Source of the DNA: Begonia masoniana
Taxonomy: Eukaryota > Streptophyta > Magnoliopsida > Cucurbitales > Begoniaceae
Assembly: GCA_022432975.1 (NCBI GenBank)
Contig: CM039509.1
Location: 26,562,510-26,626,509, forward strand
Direction of reading: 5' to 3'
Length of the DNA stretch: 64,000 nucleotides
The first letter of the stretch is position 1. Each line of letters starts with the position of its first letter. The notes under the pieces were generated by a model. The model had not been told where the DNA came from, did no database searches, and was given only the letters and a program-made list of their open reading frames with translations. Of this stretch, positions 9,764-21,929 are shown piece after piece. A program made the position numbers and the translations under genes.

Positions 9764-10946
9764 TGATAGGCTACGGGCCTGTAAATGGGGTTAGAAAATG
9801 CATGCGGAAGACAAGAGAACACAGAGGGATCGGTGCTCAAAGAACACCCCAAAAATAGACTCTACACGCTGGAAAAATAGAGATAAACAGAGGAAAGGAG
9901 TTGGGATGTGAGGGATGGTTACCAGGAAGTGGGCACGTTGACTAACGCCTCAGAGAGCTGCGAGGGGTGGAAAGGAAGGCTCTGGAGGTGGTGGAGCGTT
10001 GAGGGAACCATCACCGGCCGAGGGGTCGCTCTCGGCACCTCTCGGGACAGAGTTTTGCCGTTGATCGGGGAAACTCTCCAGCGGCTGGAAACAGCCCTGC
10101 AAGCGCGGTCTTCGTCCTCAGAAGAGGTCAAAGGAGGATGGGTCGAAGACCCTTGGCTGGTCCGAGGCTAATGGTGCATCTGGACAATTGATCCTTCGCG
10201 GGCGAATAGTTCACAGCGGCTGGGAACGAAGGTTTCGCCGCACTCCGGTGACTGAGGATTCCTCCGAGCAACCTTGAGCTCGAGGAAGCCTTGAGCGAAG
10301 CCATCAAGCGCTGGGCGCCGGCTAGGTCGAGAGAGAAGCTCTCTCTTCCCGGAGAAAACTCCGACAGAAACAAAATGAAGAACACTCTTCTGTGATTTCC
10401 AAAAATTCGTATTACTGGCAAACGTTTTTCAAGGGTGGAAGAGAAACTTAAATACAAGAGGAAGAAAAAGGAGAGCGGCTGAAAGATCGTCGGGCAACAG
10501 CTACATTTGTAGCCGTTGAAGCTTCTGTAGAAAGGCTCTTGGTCCGGTTCACTGTGCAGCAAACTTCTAAGGCCGTTTCACTTCTCTTCCACTTGGTTCA
10601 GCCTTGGTTCAGTCCTTTGTTCTCTTGGTTTGGCCGGTTCAGCTTGATTCCTCTCTTGGTTTGCCATCCTTTGAACACTATTACAAAAATATACATTCTA
10701 AAAGGCTAAAGTTTGCCAATTAACGAGTTTTAAACAAAACTAAATATCTAAAAATAAACAAATTAAATACAAAGCTTGTTTACACAATTTGAATTAAAGG
10801 AAAACAAATTCCTTCTTTATTAATTCTTTCCAAGCCTTGAAAATCCATTTACCTACAAAATTCCCCAAGTCCATTAGATATATAGAATAAATAAATAAAT
10901 ACATACCTTGACTTGTGCTCGATGGATCGGGACCGTGGGCATATCA
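9764..10946. mobile_element. Insert R: LTR-like element in the G gag
   Basis: A 1183-bp insert with LTR-type ends (TGATAGG...CATATCA), flanked by CCTCG and CCTCA, a 5-bp duplication with one mismatch. Its removal rejoins the two halves of gag. CTTAAATAC at 10447 on the plus strand is a possible TATA element. It is not related to the other LTRs here that I can see. The open frames at 9908-10562 are GC-rich and show no known domain. Best read as a solo LTR. Confidence 0.7.
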
Positions 10947-11657
10947 CCTCATAGGGTTAAATCTTTCTGAAGGCCATTGGTAGCTATTCACTTTCATTCT
11001 TTTCAATAAATCATACACTTCATTGAAAATTTTTGATAAGAGGGTTCCATTTGCTGCAGCATCAACAATAGATCTTGTCCGCCCATTTAATCCATTGTAA
11101 AATGTCTCCAGTTGAATCCAGTGTGGTATTCCATGGTTAGGGCATTGTCTGAGTAGTTCCTTGAATCTATCCCAAGCTTCGTAAAGCGATTCACCATCCC
11201 TCTGCAGAAAGCTGGTGATTTCATTCCTCATTCTTGCGTTCCTCACTGGCAGATGGTATTTCATGATCAACTTCTTAGCTAAATCTCCCCATGTAGTGAT
11301 AGTATTTGATGGGATGCTGTGCAACCACTCTCGTGCTCGGTCTCTTAAAGAATATGGGAAAAGCTTGAGCCTTAATGCCTCAGCTGAAACTCCAGGAAAG
11401 TGAAACGAGTCGCTCACTTCTCCAACTGCTTTGAGATGACGATGAAGATTGTCTGTGACCATTCCACTAAATTGTCCAATGGTTTGAAGCATCTGAAACA
11501 TGACAGGGTTAAGCTCGAATCAGGTAGCATTTAATTCTGGTCTCACAATACTGGGATTCAGATCATTGAGCGTGGGAATAGCGAAGTCCTGTATAGGTCG
11601 ATCTCGGTCATCAATTATTTGATTCAAAATGATTCTTTTTTCTTCCTGGTTATCCAT
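10947..11657 (-). pseudogene. Athila-type Gag, N-terminal and capsid part
   Basis: From ATG at 11657 (MDNQEEKR) through PTLNDLNPSIVRPELNAT, a TGA at 11520-11522, then VMFQMLQTIGQFSG, the capsid block LKLFPYSLRDRAREWL, SITTWGDLAKKF-like and FLQRDGESLYEAWDRFKELL, ending SERFNPMR at insert R. This is the Retrotrans_gag type found in Athila/Tat elements, which forms the cytoplasmic particle. It is disabled by the TGA and by the insertion. Confidence 0.88.
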
Positions 11658-11758
11658 ATTAGCTTTTTCAATCGTCAAGCATAAAACATACCTAAAAAAA
11701 ATGAACAAAAGTAAATATAAAAAATTATAGCAAAATAAAATAATTAAGAAATATCTCA

Positions 11759-11772
11759 GGCAACGGCGCCAA
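11759..11772 (-). other. Primer binding site of element G
   Basis: Minus-strand TTGGCGCCGTTGCC lies five bases inside the 5' LTR. It fits the GGCGCCGTTGCC primer site used by Athila/Tat elements (tRNA-Asp type). Confidence 0.8.
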
Positions 11773-11777
11773 AAACT

Positions 11778-13354
11778 TGTTAGGGATTTTCTACACCCTA
11801 ACGTAAGTGCGCGTGTTGCTAACGAAGTAATAAAGTAAGTAAAAGTTGATCCCACAAGGATATGCTTAATCAAATTAATTTGCTATAAAATTCTATAAAA
11901 ATAAAAGTGAGAATATTGAAAATAGATGAAAGTATTGAAATTAAATAAATTGTACGGAATGATGAACTAAAATTACTCAAAATTAAATAAGACTAAAAAT
12001 AGAAATGATTTAAAAAGATAATTATGGGAAAAACCTTGGTTAGGGTTGATTTCCTCTTTACATGCAAAGCACAGCAAGAATTCATAATATTTCTAGGGTT
12101 TCATTGAATTGCCTAGGTAAATTCATTTCAGAATTTTCTTTTTAACTTTGAAAAGATAAAAACTTAATCCGAATTTTCGTGTAAACCTATTTTTAATGCC
12201 AAATAAATTAATGTTAGCTACTTTGCAATAATTTTAATTTATTCAATTACTCATGCATCTTCAATTCCTATTTACCTATCGATACAATAGAAATATGTGA
12301 AAACAAATTTGCCTGTCGACACAATTCTTATTATGCAATAAAAATCATGAGTAATCGTGCAATGAAAAATGCGTAACATTCATAGATCAAAATGAAAACT
12401 TGTAAAGAGTACTCTCTTGCCTAACAAAGATAAAAAAGTTTAGCCTAGAAACATAATAATTAAAAAAACTAAAAAATAAAAAGTAGAAGAGAAGAAGAGG
12501 AAGAATGTCGTCGTCTCTCTGCCGCAGACCAGCACTCCCAAAATAATAAAAATCCTCCCCTTTATAATTGCTTCTTCTCCTCGTTCTACGTGTCATCTTT
12601 TTTTCTCCCTCTCGAGTCTATTCCTTTTTTTTTCTCCTTCTAATCCGCTGATTCCCTTTATCAACGGCTTATAATTATGATAAAATCATCCGTTGCTTTG
12701 CTCTCTTTTGTCGTCCACTCTTCTAAGTCATCCGTTGCTTTGTCTATGTTGCTCTGTCATCCGATTGTTTTTTATGCTGCTCTGTCATCCGATTGTTTGT
12801 GTGAAAGCTTTGTCTTCCGTTCTCTATCATCTGATTGTTTTGTCATCGTTCTCTGTCATTCGATTCTATGTCATCCTTTCTCTGTCATCCAATTCTCTTT
12901 TTCATTTCTCTATCATCCGATTCTCTATCATCCGATTCTATCTACCAATTTTATCATCCGATTTTATCTACTGTTTATGTCATCCGATTGGCCTCCTTTT
13001 TCTCCATTATCTCCCTTCAAATCTGGATCCCTAGATTTGTGGCTTCTCTTTTTGGTGAAAATATTCTCCTTCTTTTATGTTTTCTCTCACCTTAATCTTT
13101 ACCCTTTTAATTCGATCTTCCCGCTAATAATTCTGCATTCACATAAGAAAATATAAAATCTGAATTAATGATAAAAACCTGCTTGTTTTTTCGAGAATCT
13201 ATGTTAAATACATTAAATTCAGTCAATATTCTGATGTTGCGGCTTCCTGCAGCAAGAATAGCAAATTCAATAATTTTCTCCTTACATTCACTCAAATCAT
13301 ACAAGTTATATCAATTAAAAGTGGTATAAAATAACTCTAATTTAAGAGTTATCA
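11778..13354 (-). repeat. 5' LTR of element G
   Basis: A 1577-bp LTR ending (plus strand) AAGAGTTATCA at 13354, then the duplication TTGGG. It carries CATCCGATT-type repeats at 12710-12975 like its partner. Confidence 0.88.
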
Positions 13355-13662
13355 TTGGGAAATATTTTCCTCACCTTCTTCAAGTTCACCTACACCATAG
13401 AGACACCTATGAGATAAAACTCAGTAAGGCTACGTAAATGACAATGTGTGAACATGCATATACAATTTTATGAAGTCCGTCCATTCATTCCTTTTTAAGT
13501 CCGTGTCAGTCTTTGGTTATCGAAGCATCACTCGGCAGATGGATAGGGCACATCAAGCAATTAGAGAGCTCGTACCATCTGAAGGGAATAAGACATGCTC
13601 ACCACGGAACGTCATATTTGGACCTCTCTCCAATAACCACATGGGGGTTTTTTACATGATAC

Positions 13663-13927
13663 TGTTAGGGATATTATAAGTATTTTAGGGAAGGATAATA
13701 TTTTAGTTATCTAGAGGTATTTGGGGTATTTAATTTAATAATTAGTTATGAGTTGGTTATTTAGTTGGTTATTTAAGTGGGGGAAAGTGAGTGGGTGAGG
13801 AGAGGAAAATATTGGGAAAGTGGGAGAGGGATAGAGGCTCTCGAAATCTTCTACAAATTGGAAGTTGGATGTGTACGTTTTTGTTATTGTTCTTCTTTGG
13901 AAATTCTGCATATTAGGATCACTATCA
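13663..13927 (+). repeat. 5' LTR of element E
   Basis: A 265-bp LTR, TGTTAGGGATA...CACTATCA. It matches 39126-39402. Confidence 0.9.
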
Positions 13928-13928
13928 A

Positions 13929-13940
13929 TGGTATTAGAGC
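13929..13940 (+). other. Primer binding site of element E
   Basis: TGGTATTAGAGC, one base from the tRNA-iMet complement TGGTATCAGAGC and one base inside the 5' LTR. Confidence 0.8.
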
Positions 13941-13954
13941 AACCTTCCCTGGGG

Positions 13955-14186
13955 ATGGCTCATGGTGAATGGCGGCAGAAGATGGTTTCCATTAAATCGA
14001 GTATCGCTCGGCTGCCAGAAATAGAGCGAATGGTGGCGATGATCAAGGTGAAGCTAGACTTGCTAGCAGACGCCTTGATGGATGCACCACCGAACCAGGG
14101 AGATAAAGGAAAACCAAAGGTATTTGATGAACCTGGGAGCCATTCAGGCGGTCACGGAGAGGCTTCACAGGCAGGAAGAAGTGCAG
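13955..14186 (+). pseudogene. Short gag-like leader of element E
   Basis: ATG at 13955 opens a frame of 77 codons (MAHGEWRQKM, SIARLPEIERMVAMIKVKLD, then a polar Gly/Lys-rich stretch) cut by D. If D is removed the frame continues about 19 codons into 38671-38729. The helical start resembles the N-terminus of Ty3 gag genes, but no capsid block or zinc knuckle follows. Function unknown, possibly a packaging relic. Confidence 0.45.
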
Positions 14187-15381
14187 TGTAACGCCCCCGA
14201 ACCCACCCTGGCTCGGTGCGCTACTTGCTAACCAATCCCACATTAAAACATAATTTAAAATAAAATTGACACAGCAGAATTTAAAGCTAAGTCCCTCAAA
14301 ACTCTCTTACGTCATACCTAGCTGCCTAGACTCATTAATTTCCCTTAATTCTAACCGTTAAATACCACGGCGTCTTCCTTAAAATTTTTGACAAAGTAAC
14401 ATCTCAAAATGGCGCCTCCAAAATGCTAAATACCTGCACAAAAGCCAATCCCAACCAATCCAAAATACTCCTACTCAACTTATTCAGCATACGAAATCAC
14501 CAATTAGCAGTAAAAAGGGAAACTAAACTACTAACATCCCTAAATGAAGAAAGTCCATAGTATAGGGCGACACATTACCCTTAACTATGACTATATACAA
14601 CAAATACAAATAGCTATACCATAACTGTAAAAACATTAACCAAAAAGAGTCACACATTCCCCCCATTTTCACAAAAAGACATCTACAATAAACTACCAAA
14701 ATGCAAAGTCCCACATTCTCCCGAAGACCAAGGTCGAGGCGCCCAGACAACTGCCCGCACCGGTGTGCCCCGTGTGCCACCGACTACCGCCTAATCCTGG
14801 CTCCCTCGTCTAGCTCACTAGTAACCCGTCACCACCTACACCACAGAACACACACGTACACGTAAGCTTACGCTTAGCAAGTAATGTAACGACCCCGGCC
14901 AGGAGCCGTCACGTGTTCATAATCTTTCATTAATCGTTTGCTTGACTTTTACTTTTACATTCACATACTACATATTATATTATATTATTTGATTTATTTT
15001 CTTTCCTAAACTGGAAACAGAGACGTAGAACCATCAAGGAAGACGAACCCTCTCGTGTTCGACCTTCTACGCCTCGTCGGCTCAAACTTTCACAGAGTCG
15101 AGCGACTAGACTCGGTCATCGGTTTCTTGACAAATTCGGGCAAAGGAGAAATGCCCTCAACTCTCTTAACATAATTCTACTCGGGTTTGCATGGGTTGCA
15201 TGTGTTGGCAACCCTCAGAAATTTCATCGTCCGGTCATCACGTGCATTACGCGTGTCTCGCTTAACACCGCCTAAAAGGAGACATCTTCCGGTGGGCACG
15301 TGGGCCTCGCGTGCTCAATTAAAAGCATCATCCGGTGACATCCACCGGTCACTAAACAACAAGATAACATTTACAACTTCT

Positions 15382-16620
15382 ACCGGTGACGTCATCCGGA
15401 AGACTAAACCATCAATCTACTAACATTCGGCATCTGCCGATGACGTCAGCCGGAAGACTAAACCATCCAACTACAATCCGTCGGCATCTCTCTGCGATGA
15501 CGTCAGCCGGAAGGCACTAAACCATCCAACTACTATCCTTCGGCATCTGCCGATGACGTCAGCGGAAGACTAAACCATTCCAACTACAATCCTTCGGCAT
15601 CTGCCGATGACGTCAGCCGGAGGACTAAACCATCAATCTACTAACATTCGGCATCTGCCGATGACGTCAGCCGGAAGACTAACCATCCAACTACAATCCT
15701 TCGGCATCTGCCGATGACGTCAGCCGAAGACTAAACCATCCAACTACAATCCTTCGGCATCTGCCGATGACGTCAGCCGGAAGACTAAACCATCCAACTA
15801 CAATCCTTCGGCATCTGCCGATGACGTCAGCCGAAGACTAAACCATCCAACTACTATCCTTCGGCATCTGCCGATGACGTCAGCCGGAAGACTAAACCAT
15901 CCAACTACAATCCTTCGGCATCTGCCGATGACGTCAGCCGGAAGACTAAACCATCCAACTACAATCCTTCGGCATCTGCCGATGACGTCAGCCGGAAGAC
16001 TAAACCATCCAACTACAATCCTTCGGCATCTGCCGATGACGTCAGCCGAAGACTAAACCATCCAACTACAATCCTTCGGCATCTGCCGATGACGTCAGCC
16101 GGAAGACTAAACCATCAATCTACTAACATTCGGCATCTGCCGATGACGTCAGCCGGAAGACTAACCATCCAACTACAATCCTTCGGCATCTGCCGATGAC
16201 GTCAGCCGGAAGACTAAACCATCCAACTACAATCCTTCGGCATCTGCCGATGACGTCAGCCGGAAGACTAAACCATCCAACTACAATCCTTCGGCATCTG
16301 CCGATGACGTCAGCCGGAAGACTAAACCATCCAACTACTATCCTTCGGCATCTGCCGATGACGTCAGCCGGAAGACTAAACCATCAATCTACTAACATTC
16401 GGCATCTGCCGATGACGTCAGCCGGAAGACTAAACCATCAATCTACTAACATTCGGCATCTGCCGATGACGTCAGCCGGAAGACTAAACCATCCAACTAC
16501 AATCCTTCGGCATCTGCCGATGACGTCAGCCGAAGACTAAACCATCCAACTACAATCCTTCGGCATCTGCCGATGACGTCAGCCGGAAGACTAAACCATC
16601 CAACTACAATCCTTCGGCAT
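15382..16620. repeat. 54-bp minisatellite with TGACGTCA in each unit, 22 copies
   Basis: Each unit holds GGCATCTGCCGATGACGTCA followed by GCCGGAAGACTAAACCATC. I count 22 array copies of the 8-bp palindrome TGACGTCA, plus one in the preceding CCGGTGACGTCATCC. Two unit subtypes alternate (CCAACTACAATCC and CAATCTACTAACA). TGACGTCA is the core bound by plant bZIP (TGA/C-box) factors. The matching right LTR has only four. Confidence 0.95.
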
Positions 16621-17243
16621 CTACCATAAGGTTTCAACTAAGCCTAATGCTTAGTAAGGAATGCATACTGACAACTATACATGAGTGCACAAATTAAGGA
16701 ACACAAGTTCATAAACCTTTCTTCATTCATGTTCATTTTCATTATCTTCATGGCATGTATTAAGGCAGGAGACGAGGGAGGAAGGCAGGGGTACATAGTC
16801 ATTTGCCTATCGCGGCAATCATAATACATCACTCGGCCTCCCCCAGCGGGAGAATTCGCGAGCTGTACATATCATCAACTCGGCCTCGCCAGTGGGAGAA
16901 TCCGCGAGTCATACATATCATTAACTCGGCCTCCCCCAGTGGGAGATTCGCGAGTCATACTTATCATAGTCTTTTCCCCGTTCTGCACTTAATCATAGTT
17001 ACATATGTTTTTCATGTTCTCAACTTAAACATAACGTAGACACAGTGCATAGACATAAAGTTCATAGAGAGAAGTCATATCATAAGGACAAGCAAAACAT
17101 CCCGTAACTTAAAATCTTCTTACACCAATTCTTCATATCATAGTAATGACTAATCATAATCAACAGACTAACATCTCAATGATTTCCTAATACCCTTGCG
17201 GTGTAGGGCCCTAGTGGCCGGAAATCTTAATACATTCACTTAC
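16621..17243 (-). other. Predicted leader intron of the A 3' LTR (altered acceptor)
   Basis: Donor ATCCAG|GTAAGT at 17243. The deletion in this LTR fused the acceptor to the array, leaving GGTAG|ATGCCG at 16621. Confidence 0.4.
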
Positions 17244-17771
17244 CTGGATTCCTTAGCAATCCGAGCTTCTTCCCTTTAAACTTCTTCACCTAAAACATGT
17301 ACATTACAGTAGTTAAAACAAAGGTCCTAATAGCTCTAATCATAAATCGTCCTAGGACTCTAATAGCTAAAGTCATTCCTAAATACTCTGTTTGATACCC
17401 GTGTTGCCAGAAATCCAAAAATAGGTGGACAGGTTCTACCATCGATTGAAGCTGAGTTGATTACTCTAAATGATCAGAATCGATTCGGAAATGACGTTAC
17501 CACACTCAGTTACCACAATGTTCTAATATCACACGACCATTGATAAAGACCGAAACTCAAATGCCGAGCTGAGAACAGGGTAATAAACTAATAGATAGCC
17601 ACAATGTCAATGTATACCTCGGATATGGATTCGTAGAGGAAAGGCAAGCTTAAACCAGCCGTCGGTAAGGAAAGTTCTGGTAGCCGAGAGCAAGAACTTG
17701 GGAGGGAAGAAATCGCCGAGAGGGAATGTCGGCTACAGTGGTAATAAATGAGGTTTAAGGTTTCCATTTCC

Positions 17772-17779
17772 TATTTATA
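17772..17779 (-). promoter_or_regulatory. TATA box in the A 3' LTR
   Basis: TATAAATA on the minus strand, upstream of the predicted donor by about 530 nt, matching the copy in the 5' LTR. Confidence 0.6.
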
Positions 17780-17942
17780 CTCAATCCATCAGTTTTAATT
17801 ACAAAACTGCCACCCAACCTAGTTTTACTCAACTTGTAATAAATTTGTCTTAACATTAAATTTAAATCATACAGGTTAAATAAGAGGGGGTGACAATGAA
17901 AATGGTCAGAAAATCACCTGGCCGAAATGTCGGGTGTTACAT

Positions 17943-17955
17943 CCACCCCTCCTTA
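17943..17955 (-). other. Polypurine tract of element A
   Basis: Minus-strand TAAGGAGGGGTGG one base from the 3' LTR. The same motif occurs in Q at 57381-57393. Confidence 0.85.
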
Positions 17956-19617
17956 AACAAAATTTTCGTCCTCGAAAATTGCTCAAGCAAATAACTCAGG
18001 ATAATTGTCCAACATCTCTTGCTGTCTTTCCCATGTGGCTTCTTCAATGCCGTGATTTGTCTATAAAACTTTCACCAATGGAATCTCTTTGTTTCTCAGA
18101 GTCTTGATTGTATATTCCAAAATCTGTATTGGTTTCTCCTCATACTCCAGTGTCGGCTCTAAACCAAAATCCGGTGGCTGGATGACCTGCATCGGATCAC
18201 GCATGCACTTCCTTAACATTGACACATGGAAGACATTATGAACTTTATCCAATGATGGAGGCAGTTGCAGTCTGTAGGCTGTACTCCCGACTTTTGCCAA
18301 GACAGGGAAGGGTCCAATAAATCTAGGATTAAGTTTCCCCTTCTTGCCAAATCTTAAGAATCCTTTAAGTGGTGACACCTTTAAGAATACTTCATCTCCT
18401 GCTGAAAACTCGAGTTCCCTTCTCCTTTGATCTGCATAACACTTCTGCCGGCTCTGAGCAGTCATCATTCTTTTTCGAATAGTGGCAATCTTATCTGACA
18501 TTTGTTGCAGAATATCGGGTCCAAGAAGTTTTGTTTCACCAACCTCGTCCCAGTAAAGAGGTGACCTACACTTCCTACCATACAGTGCCTCATATGGTGC
18601 CATACCAATGGTGGACTGATGACTGTTATTGTATGAGAACTCAACCAGAGGTAATTGCCTGCTCCAAGTTGTCTGAAAGTCAAGTACACATGCTCTCAAC
18701 ATATCTTCGAGTATTTGAATCGTCCTTTCTGATTGGCCATCGGTCTGTGGGTGGAAAGCTGTGCTGAAAGATAACTTTGTACCTAATGTGCCTTGCAAAC
18801 TTTTCCAGAATCGAGAGGTAAACCTGGGGTCACGGTCAGAGACAATGGATACAGGGATTCCATGCAACCTGATAATTTCCTGAACATAAAGATCAGCAAA
18901 TTGGTCCATCGTATAGGTGGTCCTTACAGGTAAGAAATGGGCTGATTTCGTCAGTCTATCCACCACAACCCAAATACAATCATGTCCTTTTGTCGTCTTA
19001 GGTAGTCCTACAACGAAATCCATAGCTATGTGTTCCCACTTCCATTCGGGAATAGGCAACGGCTGAAGAGTACCTCCTGGACGTTGGTGCTCGGCTTTGA
19101 CTTGTTGGCATACTAAACAGGACTCTACATACTTAGCAACATCCCTTTTTAGGTTAGGCCACCAGTACAGTAACTTCAGGTCTCGGTACATCTTGGTGCA
19201 GCCAGGATGTACAGAAAAAGAAGAGGAGTGCGCCTCTGCCAAGATCAACTTACGCAATTCCACATCATTAGGAATGCACCACCGATTCCTAAACTTCAGG
19301 ATTCCATCCTTGGAGAGACTGAACTCGGAGGTGGTGTCTTTCAACTTGTTCATCATGCTGATATTTTCCTCTGAATCCCTCTGTTGTGCATCCTTGATCT
19401 TTTCCAAAATTGATGGTTGAATAGATAACTCAGCGAGCAAGACTGATAACTCTGGAACTATCTCCAAGTCAAACTTCTGAACTTCTGTTCTTAAGGGTAT
19501 AGACATGGTTGAAACCACGGGCTGCATTGTTGTTGATATCCTACTCAATGCATCAGCTACAGAGTTAGCCTTCCCCGGGTGATACTTGATCTCAAAATCG
19601 TAGTCCTTGACAAATTC
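17956..19617 (-). CDS. pol: Element A pol: integrase and chromodomain-like tail (TAG-broken)
   Basis: Inserts proviral cDNA into the genome. From the RNase H/integrase junction the frame runs [17 protein letters not shown], a zinc finger with HSSSFSVHPG and [10 protein letters not shown] (HHCC type), then the catalytic core: D in [11 protein letters not shown] in VSDRDPRFTS, E in DGQSERTIQ. The GPFPVL..LPPSLDKVHNVFHVSM domain and a KPIQILEYTIKTLRNKE tail follow. The open part ends at 18061. A TAG at 18058-18060, where relatives have TGG (Trp), cuts off the last ~29 codons (NHGIEEATWERQQ..YPELF). A second TAG at 19618-19620 separates it from RT. Tekay-type chromodomain tail is inferred. Confidence 0.93.
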
Positions 19618-19620
19618 CAA

Positions 19621-21177
19621 CTAACGTCTCTGTCTCATGTTCAACTCCTTCTGTGTGAAGAGGTACTTTAGGCTTTTATGGTCAGAAAACACCTCACATT
19701 GCTGTCCATATAAATAGTGTCTCCAAATTTTCAGGGCAAAAACAACAGCAGCTAGTTCTAGATCATGGGTGGGGTAATTTTGCTCATAATTCTTTAGCTG
19801 CCTAGAAGCATACGCTATAACTTTACCCTCTTGCATCAGAACGCAACCTAAACCAACTTTAGACGCATCGCAGTAAACACTAAATTTTCCTCCTTCGGTT
19901 GGGAGGGTCAATACAGGGGCTGTTGTTAACTTCAGTTTTAACGTCTGGAAGCTGTCTTCACAGGCTTCAGTCCAAGAATACTTAATGTCCTTCTTTGTCA
20001 AACTCGTCAGGGGTTTAGCTATCATAGAAAATCCCTTGATGAACTTCCTGTAATAGCCTGCCAATCCAAGGAAGCTGCGGACTTCGTTGGCATTCTTAGG
20101 TTGAGGCCAATCCTTTACTGCCTGAATTTTGGTCGTGTCCACAGATATGCCATTAGCAGAAACTACATGGCCAAGGAAATTAACTTTATCTAACCAAAAC
20201 TCACACTTAGACAGCTTGGCATAAAGTTGATGCTCCTTCAATGTCGTCAAAACTACTTTCAAATGTTCTTCATGGTCAGCCACAGTTCGGGAGTATATCA
20301 AGATATCATCTATGAATACAATCACAAACTTATCCAAATACTCACGAAACACACGGTTCATTAAATCCATGAAGGCTGCAGGGGCGTTTGTCAATCCAAA
20401 CGACATGACTAAGAATTCATAATGTCCATAGCGGGTTCTGAAGGCTGTCTTTGGTATATCTCCTTCTCTAACCTTCAGTTGGTAATAACCCGAACGTAAA
20501 TCTATCTTTGAAAATACCTTAGCTCCTTGCAATTGGTCAAACAAATCATCAATCCTCGGTAAGGGGTACCTATTCTTGATGGTCAACTTATTTAGTTCCC
20601 TGTAGTCTATGCACATTCTAAAAGAACCATCTTTCTTCCTTACAAATAAGACTGGTGCACCCCAAGGAGAACTGCTGGGGCGAATAAATCCCTTGTCAAC
20701 CAATTCCTGCAGTTGGACCTTCAATTCTTTCAACTCAACAGGTGCCATACGGTAAGGATTCTTAGATACAGGTGATGCCTCGGGGTATGTATCAATTACA
20801 AACTCTATTTCTCTATCAGGTGGTATACCTGGTAAATCATCTAAGAATGCCTCGGGAAACTCCCGGACTATAGGAATGTTCTGTAGCTCAATTTTATTCT
20901 TCACCCGGTCATCCTTCACACTAGCCAGGTAGCTCTCGCAACCACATCTCAGCATTCGATATACTTCTAGTGAGGATATAATTGGTATCTTACTTATTTT
21001 AGGAATAGCTTGGAAAGAGTAATGATTGCCATTTGGGGGTCTAAAATCAACTATTCCAGATCTACAACTTATTGTAGCATGATGCTTAAATAACCAATCC
21101 ATCCCTAATATCACTTCATACCCTTTCATGTCAATAACAATTAGTTCCGCATAGAGATTCTTATCCCCTAAGGACAC
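19621..21177 (-). CDS. pol: Element A pol: protease end, reverse transcriptase and RNase H
   Basis: Copies element RNA to DNA. The open stretch is 518 codons. It begins in the protease C-terminal half (VILGMDWL near residue 25), then the linker [20 protein letters not shown], then RT from about residue 140: [36 protein letters not shown] and the active-site box [10 protein letters not shown] near residue 290. Connection motifs include [16 protein letters not shown]. RNase H carries [13 protein letters not shown], then [17 protein letters not shown] and [10 protein letters not shown]. It ends at RQRR followed by TAG where relatives have Trp. All RT catalytic aspartates are visible. Confidence 0.95.
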   Translation of the reverse strand: MSLGDKNLYAELIVIDMKGYEVILGMDWLFKHHATISCRSGIVDFRPPNGNHYSFQAIPKISKIPIISSLEVYRMLRCGCESYLASVKDDRVKNKIELQNIPIVREFPEAFLDDLPGIPPDREIEFVIDTYPEASPVSKNPYRMAPVELKELKVQLQELVDKGFIRPSSSPWGAPVLFVRKKDGSFRMCIDYRELNKLTIKNRYPLPRIDDLFDQLQGAKVFSKIDLRSGYYQLKVREGDIPKTAFRTRYGHYEFLVMSFGLTNAPAAFMDLMNRVFREYLDKFVIVFIDDILIYSRTVADHEEHLKVVLTTLKEHQLYAKLSKCEFWLDKVNFLGHVVSANGISVDTTKIQAVKDWPQPKNANEVRSFLGLAGYYRKFIKGFSMIAKPLTSLTKKDIKYSWTEACEDSFQTLKLKLTTAPVLTLPTEGGKFSVYCDASKVGLGCVLMQEGKVIAYASRQLKNYEQNYPTHDLELAAVVFALKIWRHYLYGQQCEVFSDHKSLKYLFTQKELNMRQRR

Positions 21178-21408
21178 AACGTCACCCTTAACAATCTGTT
21201 TTTAATGTAGGGACTTTCCTGATGGTAACATGACACTATATGACCCTTCCGTTGGTAATGATCCTATGTTATGATTGCATACAAACAAGGTTGATATAAA
21301 CGAGTGTGTGGCCCCTGTATCTATAAGTGTATAAGCAGCAAAACCACAGATCATGATGGTACCTGATATGACTGTATGCGGCACTGTGTCCTCATCTTCC
21401 AACATAGC
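21178..21408 (-). pseudogene. Element A protease, N-terminal half
   Basis: The frame starts at the B insertion point with a MLEDEDTVPHTVISGT stretch and holds the retropepsin active site [14 protein letters not shown] at 21199-21201, where Q has a Ser codon, separates it from the rest of protease in 19621-21177. The catalytic D-T-G is intact, but the polypeptide is split by the stop and severed from gag by element B. Confidence 0.88.
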
Positions 21409-21929
21409 GTAAATGTAACACCCGGTTTATTAGAATTAAAATAACCAATTAATCTTCTAAGTGTGAATTTTATAGAATGAAATAGGGAGAAATAGCAATT
21501 ACGTTAATGAGTAACTAAGTGAGGGCATAAGGGTAATTGTCAATTTATATTGTGGATAACGTATTTAAGGAAAGAGTAAATGAGGTATAGCCGTCAATGC
21601 TCATTTCACTCTCGATTTTTCAGCTCAACCCAGTAGAGCTCTCCAGACGATTTCCCTTCCCGATATCCTTCAACTTAGGTAAGTTCTTTAGTTTTCTTCA
21701 TGTATTGATGAATAGATAACCAAATTAGGACAATGTGAGTATTTTGGAAAAGTTGAGAGAAATAGCGGTTCGGGTTTGGAGTTTATTCGGGAATGCTCTA
21801 TGAGTAGTGTTCCCAAACTAACTCCTTAGATTTCTGAATAGCTTAGATTAAGGTTTAACATTCTGTTTATGAATATAGGTGAACAAACCCCCGAAGTAGC
21901 TCTTAACCGAGCATTTGCTAGGAATCCAG

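Larger units (their letters stand above)
4949..13354 (-). mobile_element. Element G: gag-pro only Athila/Tat-type LTR retrotransposon
   Basis: Bounded by LTRs 4949-6524 and 11778-13354, with the duplication TTGGG at 4944-4948 and 13355-13359. The minus-strand LTR starts TGATAACTCTTAAATTAGAG. The primer site GGCGCCGTTGCC and the polypurine tract TAAGTTTGGGGGTA are of the Athila/Tat type. Gag and protease remnants remain, but there is no reverse transcriptase, RNase H or integrase, so it is non-autonomous. LTR divergence is several percent plus indels (for example bases near 5243-5268 missing from the other copy), so it is fairly old. Confidence 0.88.
14885..17941 (-). repeat. 3' LTR of element A (expanded array, internal deletion)
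   Basis: A 3057-bp LTR from TGTAACGACCCC to CGGGTGTTACA. It matches 34569-37058 except that a 54-bp array is expanded and the segment equal to about 35325-35735 is missing. Confidence 0.92.

Noticed and set aside
9908..10562. Open frames in insert R as a host gene
   Set aside because: They are on both strands, GC-rich and without domains, inside a unit with LTR-type ends and a near 5-bp duplication.
13929..13940. tRNA-Met-like sequences at LTR edges (also 23647, 34553, 61965)
   Set aside because: These are 12-13-base primer binding sites complementary to the tRNA 3' end, not tRNA genes.
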